Shown here piece after piece: positions 58,001 to 61,000 of a stretch of DNA of 64,000 bases. The first letter of the stretch is position 1, and each line of letters opens with the position of its first letter. The position numbers and the translations under genes are program-made. The stretch is from Promethearchaeota archaeon (lineage in GTDB: Archaea; Asgardarchaeota; Lokiarchaeia; Sigyniarchaeales; SOKP01): NCBI GenBank assembly GCA_016926735.1, contig JAFGOA010000014.1:1-64000 (forward strand), in the 5' to 3' direction. Under the pieces are notes generated by a model that worked only from the letters and a program-made list of their open reading frames with translations, did not search any database and had not been told where the DNA came from.

Positions 58001-61000
58001 ATATAGGCGACAATAATAATCTAATTTTACAGGAAGCACCAAATTCATATAATTATACAATTAATATTGATGAGATTGAAAGTTATGTGAACCTTATATA
58101 TGGAATTCCTTATAGAATTATAGAAGATTCCTATGTGTATGTTCTAGCAGAATTTAATTCAACTATGCTAAAATATAGTATGAGTCATACACCATTTAAT
58201 TATAAATATGTAGATCCATCAAAAGGAGATTATCATATTGAATTAATTATTGATGGTGAGTCTATTGCATTTTCAAATCAGATCCTTTTCCATGAGTATA
58301 TAAAAGAAATTAAAGAAAATTATATTTATTTTAATAATAAAGAAAGAGGACAAATAGGATATATTTCTCCTCAGAGTGAGATTACTTTAAAATACAAATT
58401 CAAACTTCAACCAGGTATTCTGGAAAGAAAGCATTTTTTGATACTTAGCTATCCCTATTCAAATATATTTAATACGGAAATGGGACTAACCACTTCAAGT
58501 GATACTAAATATAGAGAGACGTATAGAAAATTATCGGGAGGCTCAATTATATCTCCATTTGATTATAGTATCTCTATAGATGATACCTATAGTCTTTATT
58601 TGAGTTATAGATTAAATCAAAGGGATTATTATGAGCAAAAATTTACGATTCAGGCTCAAAATTATGTATCATGGGAAAATGGCTATATTTACAAATTTAT
58701 CCCTGATGACTTAAGAGAAAATGGATATATTGAAGTTTTAAAGACTGATGATAATATAAATTCTGTTAATGTGTATTATTTTGATAATTTTGGACATATG
58801 AAATTCCTCGATAAGACACATTATAATCTTGATTTTAGCACAGGTAGAATCTTAATTGAAAATGATGGAAATGAACTTGTAGGACCTAGTTTATTGAAAA
58901 AAGAATTTTATGTATCTTTCCTTTCTAATCCCAATGATAAGGAACTAGCAAGTTATCAATTCTCCTATGATTCTACAAAAGATATAGTGGAGACCTTAGA
59001 TGTTAATTATTGGGATATAATTGGAATAGACGATATTGATATAATCCCAAATTTAGATGCATATTATTATATCAATGAACAAAAATCAACCTTAACCAAT
59101 ACTGTATGTCTTGCATCCCAAATATCTACTTATTTAAAGGATGGAACTGAATTAGAATTTGATATTTCAGCTGAATTGGAGCAATCTAATAGTGAACTAC
59201 TTAGTGCGATTCATGAAGGCAAATATTCAGTTCTACACGTAGATGCACATATTGATAATTTAGAAAGTGTTAAGAAATTAATAATCGAATTGTATGATAA
59301 TTTTGGTAGTGTAATTCATACTCATTCTATAGTAAAAGAAGAAATTGAAATGTATGATAATGATCTTAGAATAGAATTACCAGACGGTCCTAATTCCCTT
59401 CAGACCATTAGAATAATACCCATATTTAGAGATGATAATGAATATTCTAGTAATAATGATATTGGAATTTCTCAAATTCAAGCAACAAAATGGGATAATG
59501 CGTTAGTCTCTATTAATGAAGATGGAATTGAATATATGGATGTTACATTACAATATGATCTAAAGACAGACCTATCTACATCTGGATATGAACTTGCCTA
59601 TATTTTCAATGATAAACTAGAATACCTAGAGCTTCCTGAAAATATATCTATTGCTTATGACACTTTAACTGATGAGAATGGAAATATATTATCATATCAT
59701 TTAAAAATCCCAAGTGTCTATATTCATCCCAAAACTAAAGAAACAACTAAGTTTCATCATGATGATATAATTGTAATTCGTTATAATTCTCCAATTAAGC
59801 GTGGAATTACTCTAACTGTTGGGAAAATGTACTTTGAAAATAATATCCATCAAGATTTAGAGAAAGCAGAGATTATGTTTGTGAATGCTGATTCCCAAAA
59901 TTCCTATTCTCAATTTACAGAAGATTATTATTATTCAGTTCCTCTTCAGGTAACTCCCTTTGAAACTGAATATTCTGGTAGATTTAAAGCTATAAAGATA
60001 GAATTAAATTTCTCTGATTTATTTAAACAACAAAATGCAAATACATTAGATTTTAGTGATATTGTGGTATCTGTGCCTCATCCAAATTACGAGCTGACTA
60101 TAAACGAAATTGTACTTTTGAAAGACTCCCAAATAACCGCCGAAAGTGGAGATGTCGATAGTAGGGTATGGCAATATTGTGAAATTGAGATGTTTGAGGC
60201 AAGTGAGACGCCTGAAAATGACGTTTACCAATTACAATTAGATGAGTTACCTCTGTTCTATCCTAATACTGAGTGGATTGAATATTTAAGTATTTATGAT
60301 GAGAACGGTAATTATTATACAGCAGGATTAACAGGAGATCAATATCAGCTTCATTATGATGGAACTTCAAATGAATTTAGGTGGAATCCTTCATTTAATC
60401 AATACCCTTCCTACTTTGGAATGGAATTTGAAGAAACTCTGATAATTGAGCCTAATACAACTCTTTATTTCCAATATTGTACTAATGATTCTTGGAATAC
60501 ACCTATTAGAATAGAACAGGAAAATATTGCTCTCAATTCTATTCGAGTTGTGTATGATTATAACTATTTGTTAAAACCTGAATATTACGAGTGGTATAGA
60601 GATTATTTTAATCCAACTCATTCATATGAAAATATTGCATATTCATTTCAAGATTCAGTAGAATATGAGGTAGTACAGTATTATCATGAGTCATTTACTA
60701 TCTATGAGGGTGTTAATCAATATGAATATCAATTTGATACAGATGATTATAATTTTCAGGATGATTTTATTGATTGTAATTTATATCAAGTAATTGGATT
60801 AACCCCTACTTTTGAATCAGAAGTACTAACTGATAATCCAGATTATCTTATTGAATTTTATCCCTCTAACAATTCAGTCTTAATCTTAAATATCAATAAT
60901 GAAAATTTAAATAAATTTGATTTAATTACAATAGTTTTAAATTACAAATATGGACCTATTTCTTCCTATACAGAAATACATCTATTAGATGTCTTTAATC